From contig QNGE01000103.1 of the NCBI GenBank assembly GCA_008508345.1, positions 102,945-166,944 of the forward strand: a DNA stretch of 64,000 nucleotides, read 5' to 3'. Both the position numbers and the translations under genes were made by a program. Shown in pieces: positions 25,105 through 35,824 of the stretch. The stretch's first letter is position 1. Each line of letters starts with the position of its first letter. The stretch comes from Paragonimus westermani (lineage: Eukaryota; Platyhelminthes; Trematoda; Plagiorchiida; Troglotrematidae). Under the pieces are notes generated by a model. It made no database searches. It saw only the letters and a program-made list of their open reading frames with translations, and had not been told where the DNA came from.

Positions 25105-27574
25105 TGAAATAATCATTGAGTCTGAGACAAATGGCAAGAGCTAACTTACAAATGAGTTAGAATCCAAAACTTTAAAGCATTTACCGTTCCCAGGATGTGT
25201 GGTCGAATTTCACCGGGTACTTATATCTGGTGAATGCAACAACCACGAAACCGGTTGTGTTTCCGTTGATTTCTGTTTGTTAAACATACTTGTGTTGCTA
25301 CCCTACTTATAATTTCCGAGTAGTTCATTTTGAAACGCACAAATGAAGTGGGAGCACAAGTAATTGGCATCACATGGTTGACCAAGAAACCACCTGAATA
25401 CATTCAATCCGCTTCGTATGCACAAAGAAAGATTATTCGTCTAATCGACTGTTGGTTTTCTACCTTGGTCTGTGCATGTACATAGGTAAAATCATGACAG
25501 TTATGTGAGAATGGCTTAAATATTGCGTCCATTTTGTGCTACTGGGATTGGCAGTGTGCTTTGTCACGTGGCCTCTTGTCTTTATTGGCCTCCTGATTGG
25601 CAATCGTTTCGGGGTTGACTTATCTCATTAGTGAAATTATCCGTGAATCTGATGAGGTGCGATAAGAAGTGACACAGGCTATGCTTGGATTGGTGTCAAA
25701 CAGAAGCCACAGTCAGAATCATCCGCCAGTGGTCTATAGCTGCAGTCACCTGAAGTTGACCGAACAGAAGATAGGATCAGTTGAACACCTCTTCTTCTCC
25801 CGTTTAATAAAAAACGAAAGAAGTGAGCTCATTCCCTTGTTTTAAGAATGACTGTAACGTCATCAAAATGATCAAGTTAGTTAATGTCAAGTATGATAAC
25901 CAAACCTCCAGCACCACAGAAAGCACTTACAAATTTGTTTCAGTGTTTATTGAGACCAGAGTGAGTGTTTGAACATAAAGAACTGGACTAAAAAACTTTA
26001 TAGGCTAATTTCCAATTACCGAATCAGACTGAATTTCACCTTATATCTCAGTGTACTAAATATTAATGATAGCACATATTTCCGCAAGGGACGTGGATCG
26101 TGTTGTCTTATACTTAAACTTTAAATTGGTCAAAGCTGACTCGATCGTTTCACAAGGCTTACACATCGGGTACGACCATCTTTATTCCCTGTTTTCAGTC
26201 AACAAATAGTCACTGTTTCCGTGGGCGCCACCCTGGCAGGCACACCGATCACGCCCATGTCCATGAGACATATATTACTCAAGGTATCTAACGCCAACTT
26301 ATTGTCACTATGCATTGTGAAGGCGGAACAGGAAATGAGTCCGTGCTCAAAACGTGCCGTGAGTAAAAATACAAGAAAAAACCTCCGTCATATTTATGAA
26401 AAATAAAAACCACCTTTTCAATGTGGCTGATTTTTCTTGTTTAGACTGTTGAAGTTGAATGTTCATGTTTCGCCGTCTCACTATTTTCACCTACATCTAA
26501 GAAAAATGGCTAACCAGTTATTTAATTTTCTAGTGTAATCTGTATGCTGTGATATCCTTTAGTTGTCTAGCACAGGGAATATTTTGTCCCGGTCAGATCA
26601 GTGATGAGCAACCGAACAGCCTCATCATACTATTCATATATGCATGCATAACATCAGTATTGATAAGAGTGTATTTCTTCCAACCTTCTGGTTGACTGCG
26701 TGATATATTCATATTTACATGTATATACATATATATGGCCTTATAAGAGATAACGACAAACAGAGCGAGATGTGTTTAGTTCACTCTGAAATGGATTTAC
26801 TCTGACCCACCTAAAATAATTTGTGAAATTTGACAACACTTCATGCGGTACCTATAGATGTGTGACTAATGCTTGAAATGAGTGTTAACTTATACTCACC
26901 TATAGATATGTGGATACCTAGTATCTTAATTGATATTTTTGAAGTTATTATTACTGTTGACTATGACCATGTCTATGATCATGACTACACATGGGTAACG
27001 TTTCTTGTGACTGACTTGAACTGAGGCTATTCCAGTCGTTTGATATTACGCATGTGAAATTTTTCCTTTCACGGTTATCTCATCCATGCTTTTATGTGGA
27101 TCTTCTCTTCAGATAAGTTCCCACTGATGTATGCTCCCCACATTCCTCTTCACCATCCGAATAGTTCTAGTTCGATTAGTGAAAAACAACCATTTGTTTA
27201 TTAAGCTCCTTCTTTTGAACTCACGATGGATAGCCCATTGGTACCGACATTCAACTATCAATCCCATGGTCGTGAATTCCATGCCGACTAGTAACATTGT
27301 TTCTACTAGGGCTACGGTAACCTAGTAGACCTCAGTTCATATGTGATCTTGGTGATGAACACCTTGTGTTGTACAGGGTGTAAAGGTTGGCGCAAACTTC
27401 TGTTGAATTATATGAACAGGAGGTTGTTTAATAACCAGTATACTTTTTGACCTCACAATTAAACACTATCAATTACATATCTCTGGAAAGTACCAAGGCG
27501 GTAAATAACACGATCGACTGTGAGCCCAAACCAGTAAGTGTTTGTAAGGGAATGTTTTTAAGCTTATCACTTAT

Positions 27575-28170
27575 TTATTTGAAACGGACCCTTCCCTTCA
27601 GAAGTTTGAACAACACCGTCTATTTGACGGTATCACCGATCAAAAAGACGGAAGCTGATGTTTCCAGTACATAACAATAAGGCTTCCCTCAGAATATCAC
27701 TAGGCAGAGGCAAAGTAATGTGGCTCATTCCAACAAGCTCACCAGTATAATCGATTGTCTCGTTTAGGGGGACATCCGTGAATAGTGACTGAACGTCTAT
27801 GGAACACATCAACTCATTAGCAAGACTGATGTTGTCTAAGTTACTGATCAGTTGAGAAGAATCTTTAATAGAATGTACTTGAAACTTCTGTTTCAGTGGA
27901 ATTAGGATTACGACCAACCAGCGTGTCAATTTATGGTACGAAGAATTTATCATCGGCAGGATAGGCCTAAGACGCATTACAGACTTGTGTGTTTTGGGGA
28001 GGCCGTAGAGCTGAGGTGTCGACGATTCACACGGTTTAACAGCTTTGTACGTATTGTCATCGATTAAGCGCATTTGTAAGAGAAGGTGAAGATGCCGTGC
28101 TATGCGACCTTCTTTTTCAGTGACGTTGTCTACGGTGTTTATTTGCTGTTTCAACTTCAACTTATTTTTC
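27575..28170 (-). pseudogene. Penelope-like RT, inverted N-terminal half (PLE B, 5' part)
   Basis: The minus-strand frame 28160-27633 reads as the N-terminal half of a PLE reverse transcriptase: VTEKEGRIARHL, then PQLYGLPKTHKS, RPILPMINSSYHKL, then motif A as SIDVQSLFTDVPLNETI, ending ISFRLFDR. A stop follows. Beyond it the same frame still reads YRQIDGV and a degraded motif B down to about 27575. The remaining half of the same protein (motif C onward) lies immediately to the right on the opposite strand. This is the arrangement expected from twin-primed insertion with a 5' inversion. Confidence 0.85.
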
Positions 28171-28204
28171 CATAGACATTTTCATATTAAATATTGAGCA
28201 GGAG

Positions 28205-29170
28205 TTAGCCACAAACATATTACAAACGCTGCGTCGATGATACACTAGTATTCAGTCGGTCCAATCAGGCAATAGATAACCTAATGCAGCGCTTAAATAG
28301 TTGCCATCCCAACCTGAAAGTAACGTGTGAATTTGATACCGACAACTGTTTGCCGTTTCTAGACATACTCATTAGTCGCCGGGAGCATGGCTCTATCAAA
28401 AGAGTCGTCTATAGGAAATCCACGTGGTTTGGTCAATACCTGAACTTTAATAGTTTCACACCGGTCCATCACAATTGCGCATTAGTGAACACACTTCACA
28501 CGAGCAAGACGAATCTGTACACAGGATAGTCTTGTGAAGGAATTAGACTTGATCACATCTACACTACAATCTAACGGGTATCCAAAAAGGTTCATGGAAA
28601 GGAGTAGTAGACCGAAACCACTTTCCGAACAGGTGATCACAGTGAGAAACAACGTTTTTACAAAATTGCCTCTTAAAAGTGATTACAGTATGCACCAAAC
28701 AACTCAGATACTGGTGAATTCGATTAAACGAACATTTAATGCAGCGGAACTCTGTGTATTAGCCCGGACCCAGTAACTGCCTGTCCCTTCAGTCAAGGGA
28801 GATCAGCCTGTCGGTGCCAACTCAAATTGTGTACCAATTTACATGTAACTGCAATGAAAGTTACAAAGGCAGAACAGAAGGTTGCTTGATCTCCAGAATG
28901 CAGGAACATTTGTCTAAATAGGTGCAGAGCTCTGTATTACAGAAGAGCGACAATGTGTTTGAAACAAGCAGGCAACCAGCGTCCGCAGTCACAAGACACG
29001 TCCTGACCACTGGTCACGTTATCGACCCAATTTGTGCATTTATAATCCTATTACGTTACTCCGAACCAAGATTCTTGCGGTTTGCTGAGACGGTCACAAT
29101 CAATCGACTGAAGTCGGCCTTGTGCGTTCAGAAACAATTGCTCGTAAACTTGACTCTTCCCTGGACTTAG
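28205..29170 (+). pseudogene. Penelope-like RT C-terminal half plus GIY-YIG (PLE B, 3' part)
   Basis: It begins at or just before motif C (KRCVDDTLVF, with VDD codons at 28233-28241) and continues in frame through CLPFLDILISRREHGS and VVYRKSTWFGQYLNFNSF to a stop at 28529. After one frameshift it runs LDLITSTLQSNGYPKRF to 28776. The GIY-YIG domain follows at about 28830-28920 (YQFTCNCNESYKGRTEG). A further frame ends with ALCVQKQLLVNLTLPW at 29167. It joins head-on to the inverted 5' half. Two frameshifts and stops mean it is inactive. It lies only about 150 bp before the presumed terminal exon of the host gene. Confidence 0.88.
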
Positions 29171-29314
29171 TGACCTTTCCTAACCCACCGATTGACTATC
29201 CACCCCACCCCCTAACTGCCCGATATAAAAAGCCCGTTTCATGTTATTGTAAATTTGGTACCGACGAGTCAATACGAACTGTTTGTATCTACCAAACTAT
29301 TTATTTGACTACAG

Positions 29315-29549
29315 ATTCTCTACTCACTCCCATTATCAGGCTCATCACGCAACAGACGATCCTAATCACCATTGGCTAATCGTCGGATTTTGGATAGTCC
29401 TCGCAATGGCAGTCGTACTAAGCTGCATTGTTGGTGTTCTTATTCGAAACAGGCAGACTGCAAAACACAGTGAACCTTGCCAGCGTCAACGCCTGGTTGC
29501 CGATGGCCAGTGTTCACTCCACAGCATATACCAAACAGACCAACAGTGA
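29315..29549 (+). CDS. Putative terminal exon: membrane helix and short cytoplasmic tail
   Basis: It is preceded by a pyrimidine-rich tract ending ACTACAG. After one nucleotide (phase match to the exon ending at 19163) the frame runs open to a TGA at 29547-29549. It encodes a His-rich juxtamembrane stretch, a hydrophobic helix (about 20 residues, LIVGFWIVLAMAVVLSCIVG), then the basic stop-transfer RNRQ and a tail of about 35 residues. This is the normal C-terminus of a type I membrane protein. AATAAA lies about 125 bp downstream. The exon abuts the PLE B insertion. I do not recognise the family; with the DSL-like exon upstream, a Notch-ligand-like or EGF-type receptor is possible. Confidence 0.5.
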
Positions 29550-29672
29550 ACTCACTGTCATTACAGAATCACCAAATTCGAAAAGTAATTGGATTTCCAC
29601 GAATTGTCATTTTTGGACCTATGATTTTATTTCCTATTCAGATAACTTCGTTGGATACTAAAATAATCAAGG

Positions 29673-29682
29673 ATAATAAACA
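29673..29682 (+). promoter_or_regulatory. Polyadenylation signal candidate
   Basis: ATAATAAACA contains AATAAA, about 125 bp downstream of the stop codon of the presumed terminal exon. This is an ordinary 3' UTR length for a flatworm gene. Confidence 0.4.
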
Positions 29683-29699
29683 GTCTGCTAACTGAATAT

Positions 29700-31530
29700 T
29701 CGTGTTTTAGCACTGGTGCCTGACACGCAAGAATGACATTCTTAAGTTTCCATGCCAATAGCCTGGTTGCCTTATAAGATTGTAAGCTTTTTTGGGTACA
29801 GTTGAAAATTTTAGAAACACAAGTGCAGATACGACGAATATCTGATTAATGTTGCAAATCCAAATGTGAGCTAGCTGGACAAATCTCGGACAAGTTCGAT
29901 AGGTTTTACATGTGTGCGATTGGTGTCTGGTTGTTCCCACTTGGGCACTCGCACCAACATCTGATTAAATTCCAACCTTTTGTTAGATGCTAGCTATAGT
30001 GTACACACGATGGAGAGTGCCAAAGACAAAAACCTCAATGAAAAGGGCTTCGCAGGGAGGAAACACAAAAGATACATGATTCGAAGATTTGAGAACCCAA
30101 AACCACAGCCTATGTAAGCAAAGAGAAAACTCGCATACGGGCTCTGACTTGGAGTGTCTTGAAGTAACACTGTCGCCATTGTTCCCTATCTGCCGCAAAC
30201 TGATCACTACTGTTATGTGTGATTGCTTTCAACAAGTGCAAATGATGGGCACACAGCTTACCCTTCATGTAAACCTATGTACGCTAACACTGGCATGCTC
30301 GTTTGCCCAAAGTTACGTTGGCCACGTGTTCCTAGTGGGTTAGTCATCATCATTTCGAGTACACGAGCAAGTATTCTCAAACTTCCGCAGGGTTCATAAG
30401 AATTACCACGTCAGGCTCATTAATTGTTTATTCTGTGTGTTGCGAAGGCATCAGTCGACAATGAACTTTAAAAGAATATACGTTACAACATTCCCGTAAG
30501 CTAGAAAAAGACTAGTAAACATGAGCTAACAAGTCATGTCCATAGGTTACAAGACCGCGCAAGGGAATAGCGTGCAGGCGCTGCCTCACAAGACCAGGTG
30601 ATCACTTCCGTTTAACGAATCGAACATCTTAACCTCAGGGCGATATGTTGCTGAAGTCGGCCTGTTCTATTCGGTGTCCATGTTGGTGAAGTACGTTCCA
30701 TAATACTTATTGATGCTCATTCCAAAATCAACCCTCCGCGGCTGGTTTCTTCTTCGTTTGGCTTCATCGCGTAGACGTAGTCAGGCTGGGTTGCAAACCG
30801 GCAACCCTTCACGTTACTATTGAAAGTTCTTACTCACTTACATGCCATTTATATTAACATTGCTGTTGATGAGGGAATTTGTATGTACTTGAGTAGTAAC
30901 TTACCTTACACCCATGTTAGTAAGGATAGACACAATCCACTTCGGATTGCCGGTTTACACTGGCTACGTTCTCTCTACCGACTGGACTGGGACAAACGGC
31001 TGACATTGATGGGGCAGATAACTTATGTAAAAATGTCGGGTGGTCATTAGGACAGGTAAATCGACCTGGTTCTGATGAAGATGAGTTCAGAAAATTATCT
31101 CATTTTACAGCCATAATGTTTTGGGAGGTAAAACACTGAGGTATGGTAAAACGGTTGCACACGTTTCAGCAGTTAGTACAGAAACCGAAACAGATTAACA
31201 TAAGTTGAATGTTGCACAAGTGCATTGTGACAACGACGTATCCGGTCTATTGGCCACCTGAATTTCCTTTGCTACAGACTCATCGATTGATTTGCATTGT
31301 GTGACTATGGTGAAGTACGTGAAACAAATGGCGCCTGAGTTTGCAGTGATATCTTGGACGAAATTCTTCGTATTGAGCCTGTAACATATGCGCGTTATTT
31401 CGCTGTAAGCCAACAGAATAAAATCTTGTCATCAAAGGATAGCCAACTTGGCATATCGTGTAGATACACCACAAGTAATTACTAAGAAGATACGCAACAG
31501 AAAGAAAAGTTGAGCTCTCAAGCAACGAAC
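29700..31530. other. No recognisable gene
   Basis: Short frames occur on both strands (for example 30820-31050), but none shows a domain signature or a good pair of splice sites. I see no repeat shared with the rest of the window. Confidence 0.5.
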
Positions 31531-31540
31531 TGTAAAGTGA

Positions 31541-31803
31541 TAAGATATCCGCACCAAATTTAGTACGAACAAAGCTGAACAGTTTGGGCGTCGTGTTTTA
31601 CATGTTGTTGATAAACAGATTGAGAGTAGCACAACGTTACGAGCAAGTTGTAATACTCTACGTTTCAACCACCTCGGATGGCCTTCCTCAGGAGTGTTGT
31701 AATCGAAATCCAACACTCCTGAGGAAGGCCATCCGAGGTGGTTGAAACGTAGAGTATTACAACTTGCTCGTAACGTTGTGTTATTCCCATTCTGTTTATC
31801 AAT
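31541..31803 (+). mobile_element. Palindromic hammerhead-bearing element, copy 4
   Basis: This is a 263 bp complete copy and the best preserved. The tail begins TAAGATATCCGCACC; two nearly perfect arms of about 75 bp follow, and the end is CTGTTTATCAAT. Flanks carry TGTAARGTGA (31531-31540 and 31804-31813), a 10 bp duplication with one mismatch. The central spacer TGTAATCGAAATCC is in the opposite orientation to copies 1 and 3, so the centre can flip as expected of a hairpin. Both arms keep the hammerhead core. Confidence 0.87.
31712..31782 (+). ncRNA. Hammerhead-ribozyme-like motif, copy 4 right arm
   Basis: CTGAGGA is at 31719-31725, GAAA at 31744-31747 and ACGU at 31747-31750, pairing with ACGU at 31773-31776. 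The predicted cleavage is after U31777. Stem I pairs GUGU (31778-31781) with ACUC (31715-31718) around one U-U mismatch, or GUGUU (31778-31782) with AACAC (31712-31716) if UC is bulged. The left arm presents the same motif on the minus strand. Confidence 0.58.
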
Positions 31804-31813
31804 TGTAAGGTGA

Positions 31814-32764
31814 GTTCAGACTGCGATCGGGGAACCGGTAGGCCGCCAGTTTAGACGATTATGTGCCATATGTGAACCCGTCTAAACTGGTAGCCAACCA
31901 ACTCAAATTGACTTGCTTCGGTGGCCTTGGTTGTTCAGGTATCACCGAGTTGATCAGACTAGTCCATTTGGTTCTGGTTAGTGTACAGGAGCAATATGCA
32001 CCTGACACCGATAGGCCTGATTGTAGAGACATATCAAACTTAGTACTCATGGGTACACATCTTAACAACCGCTCGAGTTGCCTCATCAAAACAGACGTCG
32101 TATAGTCAAAGATGTCTTAACTTAGAATGGATTATACTTCAGCTATCATTTCCGTTATACTCTAGTCCCATGGAATCTACTGGGTACCAGACTCAAAGTC
32201 GGTTGACCGGTTAAAACTTTCCCGTTACTCTGAGTTTGCCGAACAAAACTCCTAACAAGGTCGTGATTCACTGTTAATCAAATACATGCATTATCCTTTA
32301 CTGGAGTATGCCTGTGGATAGAAGAGTTCGTTTGACGACCCACCAGCTAGCGTCATCACCAATCGTGTGGTTGGGCTTACCGTTTAGCTCCACCAAGGTA
32401 CCCGTGGGTGGTTAACTATTAGAATATTGTGAGTACTATTGTTAAGTCGTTGACTACAATCACAATGAGTAGGATAGCATTCGAAGCAAGCTGATTACAT
32501 TATTGTCGAAGTGACCGCCAATGTTCTTCCATGGGATGCTGACTTCTCATAGTACACAATTCTACTCATTTGTTAAAGCTGAAATGCTGAGTTCTTATTA
32601 ACCACTTTATCAGTACAGAAAGAAGACATATGATGCGATATTCTAACATTTCGTTTACTCTCATCAGTCGTAAACGTAGAACAAACCATTTATATAAATC
32701 ACACCGATAAGGACAGACTTGACTGTCACACATGCAGGCACACTAAGTAATGTGTGACCATGAC
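31814..32764. other. No recognisable gene
   Basis: A pair of overlapping frames on opposite strands at about 31860-32105 is of chance length. Nothing else is supportable. Confidence 0.5.
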
Positions 32765-33540
32765 CACGGCAACCCGACAGGTTACCTCAAGCAATTTTCA
32801 GCTGGTAAGATCGGATCAGTATCGCCTCGCAGAAATCCAGTAATTCCGGGTCGCGATTACGTATCAGTATCCTGACTGAGTTTACTGGGTCGAGTTGGTG
32901 ACCCGTTGTTATGAGGTGTTTAGCAATCGCTGATGTTGGATTTCGAGCGGTCAGTTTACCAAGTTCACGCTGGTACGTCACCAGTTACTTCAACCATTTC
33001 TGGATTTGCTCGGTGATTCGTTGTGTTAGTTGTCGATCTGTTCTGCCTATATAAACATCACTGCAACTACACGTGAACTGATACACAACATGAAAGACAG
33101 AAGAGTTCGGTTAACTACCTTCACGATTAGGGAGAGCTGGTCACCTTATGGTTTGAACTAAACGCAACTGCACAACCACATACGTTCGAGTCAGAGCAGA
33201 CTTCAGTGTGTGCTTTATGTCGTTGGCTAGATGGTCACATTCGAATGACAAGGATAGGAAAACATTATTTTTTGAGCCATCAGTATGAACCCAGTGCTCT
33301 TATACACCGTGATATGTGCCTCGATGATTTTATCAGGATACCCATTTGTTATTAAGGTTAGCATCAGCAACTCCTGCTCTGTCTGCAGTTAAACCATTCG
33401 CCAACCGATAGGTGTAACTGATAGTTACCGATGAGTAGTCGGGGGTAATCGTTAATGACAAAAATGACAACATTCTGGAGCAAGTCAGTCTTGTCGGGAA
33501 CATTTTCAATCGTCCCCTCAACTCCACAATGTAAGTGCGT
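32765..33540 (-). pseudogene. Penelope-like element 3' half, antisense (PLE C)
   Basis: Read on the minus strand it shows LTLITNGYPDKIIEAH near 33360-33320, then NVFLSLSFECDHLANDIKHT near 33260. The GIY-YIG domain is at about 33085-33000 (VVYQFTCSCSDVYIGRTDRQ). After a stop it continues NPTSAIAKHLITTGHQLDP (32940-32885) and FCEAILIRSYQLKIA, ending near a degraded LPW at about 32765. The order matches PLE B closely, so it is the same or a sister subfamily. It has several stops and frameshifts and the RT core is absent. It is one of two successive PLE 3' ends in the same orientation (the other at 33794-34211). Confidence 0.8.
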
Positions 33541-33793
33541 TACAGTGGCTTGGAAATCACTGCATGGTAGGATTGGTCGTCAGTAGTCTGAATGTTTCGT
33601 TCTATACTGCATGCTACACAACCGAAAATCTATCATCAAGATGGTAGTAAGATATGAACTGAGAGATACAAGCATTTCGTTTATTCACCGCAGTCGATTA
33701 CATGACACATTCACTTATATGGATTCATCGTATGACGACCAAACAATGAAACGAATAAAAGTCGTCAGTGCAAATCAACGTGGAAAAACGGTT

Positions 33794-34211
33794 TCATTGC
33801 CATGGCAACGAGACGGGGTGTGTCAGAAACTTCTGCTAACACAGGACTGGTGTGTGACGCTAAATTATCAGGCCTTCAGAAAATCCCAATATCTTGGGAC
33901 TGTGGTTGCTTAGTAGAACCATAAACGAACTGCCGGGATCAACCACATGGCCTGTCAGCGGCTACGAGCTTCAAGATCGAAGACGTTGGATTTCTGTTCG
34001 GGTGTTGGTATGCTGACCCGCGTTGAGTCGTTGTCTGCACTAGCCACTTAGAGAAGTGCTCTACCCTCCTCTGTGGCAAGTTTCGGCCCATTTTGCCGGT
34101 GTACGCGTCACCGCAGCTGCAAACGAACGGGTAGGTGACACGTGAAGCAAAGTTTTCTAGGAAAGAACGATCGGAGCAGTGAGGACTATTCCTGATGTTG
34201 GAAAGTAACAA
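33794..34211 (-). pseudogene. Penelope-like element 3' end, antisense (PLE D)
   Basis: The minus-strand frame 34211-33939 carries a GIY-YIG remnant (YPFVCSCGDAYTGKMGRNLP) followed by NPTSSILKLVAADRP. In another frame the reading continues HVVDPGSSFMVLL, ILGFSEGLII and PVLC, and ends PVSLPWQ at 33797, the usual PLE C-terminus. A + strand open frame over the same bases (33611-33913) is therefore a shadow. The conserved end positions match PLE E at 54.7-54.9 kb. Confidence 0.72.
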
Positions 34212-34532
34212 ACAATTCCGCTGTGGGATAAGTTAAATCAGTGGCAGATTTCAACTTCTGACCTACGTGGGTAATGTTATGGTCTATTGTATGAGGGGAG
34301 CTGATAGAAACCTGTTTCTTCAGCGTTGATTGTGGATGAAATTTAGTCACCCACTCTTTTTGCAGTTAATTTCGAAGAGCACTCATTCGCAACGAGAACC
34401 CTGTTCAAGAGCTCCTTTCCAAGCCTTAGGCGGTGAGCCGTGCACAATTTCTTTGCTCAATGAGAAAACGTTCGCACTAAACCGCGCCTGTAAAGCACTC
34501 TGTTAGCGCTATTGAGGTTAGCAGTGTTTTCC

Positions 34533-34537
<5 letters not shown>

Positions 34538-34574
<37 letters not shown>
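34538..34574 (+). repeat. (TA)n microsatellite
   Basis: About 18 TA units. Confidence 0.97.
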
Positions 34575-34576
<2 letters not shown>

Positions 34577-35820
34577 GCATCCATGAGTACGTTAAAGAAT
34601 AAAAGTGGTTTGACCAGCAGTCTAGATTCAGTTATTCATCATCGGGCCAAGCTAGTAACGAGGGGGATGGCAACCATAGCCATGAACTCACAGATGTGGA
34701 TTAGGCGACCAAATTTTGGCTGTTTCCATGATGGTCAAAATAGGAAATACAACTCTCTTGGATCGAGGACTAGGCAAACACTAAATAGGCTGGAAAGCTA
34801 CCTCTCATGAGACGTGGGGTGGTGATTCAGCGAGAGGCGTCAGAGCTGCACTCCAGGCGGAATTCATCTTGTTTTTAATCAACCATATGGTGTGGTTTTC
34901 ACGCATTCTCTGAGAAAATCGCTGTCTGACGTAATCATATCGCAAATCACCTGCAGTTTTGTTCGCTGGGCAGCAGTGGAGATGATATCTGTATTCATTG
35001 GGTGAATACGAAGTGAAAACAAGTGTTTTGTGGGTGGACGGGAATCTTTCAGAGCAAACCGGTGTGATTTCCTCTAGCAAATTTCTCGGCATAAAGTACT
35101 AAAACCAGCCAATGTGTTTCTAATGATTCTTCCACAATATACTGGAGAATGCTCACTTTTTCTAGATGCATAGTGCGTGTAATTCACGTCACACCAGTGG
35201 CAAGTCATTTTCTACCCGTTGATTATTGTTGAGTCACAGTAAAAAAAACTGCAGGATTACTCTGTGAATACGTATGCTGTTAATCATACAACCACATAAG
35301 CAAGTGACATTTGCAGTGAAGGCAGTTTGGGAATGACATCTCGCAGACACACAGACCAAAGTGTGCACAAACGTCGGGATACATGCACCACGCGAATGGA
35401 TTGATAACTCAAGGGTAAATGAGAAAATGTATGTGGCTTTAGAATAGAAGCAGTTAGCAGGTACATCACTCGTACTTCTCAGAGTGAGCACTAGCTCTTA
35501 GCAAGTTCGAAAAGGTCCCTATGGTTTTTATAGAAGTGCACCAGGTCATTTGGGGAATCTCTAATAGTCTTAAAAACTACAGGTAAGCTGACAGTAATTT
35601 TCAGTGGGACCCACATCCAAAAGGATGACCACATTCTGTGTGTTCTAAAACAGATAAGATCAAGCCATTGACTGCCGCCTGGTGTAATGAAGAAATAACT
35701 GAAGTTGAAGCGATGTCCATTTCGGAGAACTCAATGAGGACCATAAGAACAACGTTGGAAGAATGATCTTGTTTGGTTTACTCATAGATGAAAAGGCTCA
35801 TTATCATCAATCATGAGTAC
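34575..35820. other. No recognisable gene
   Basis: Frames at 34583-34810 (+) and 34805-35092 (-) are open for 75 and 95 codons but have no signature or splice context that I can defend. Confidence 0.45.
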
Positions 35821-35824
35821 ATAA

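Larger units (their letters stand above)
19164..29314 (+). other. Presumed intron 3, TE-rich
   Basis: This 10 kb presumed intron contains palindromic element copy 3 (21645-21906), an AATC microsatellite (25025-25104) and a rearranged Penelope-like element (27575-29170). In 19164-21629, 21922-25024 and 25105-27570 I see no recognisable gene. The part at 23480-24300 is somewhat GC-richer and has a 112-codon frame (23786-24124) that I cannot assign. Confidence 0.35.

Noticed and set aside
33611..33913. A + strand ORF of 100 codons clearly similar to a minus-strand ORF at 54807-55094, with an in-frame indel; it looked like a new small protein family.
   Set aside because: The opposite strand at both places reads the conserved C-terminus of a Penelope-like element (NPTSxI..., FxEAxII, PxLC, LPW). 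The similarity is explained by PLE D and PLE E, and the ORFs are antisense shadows.
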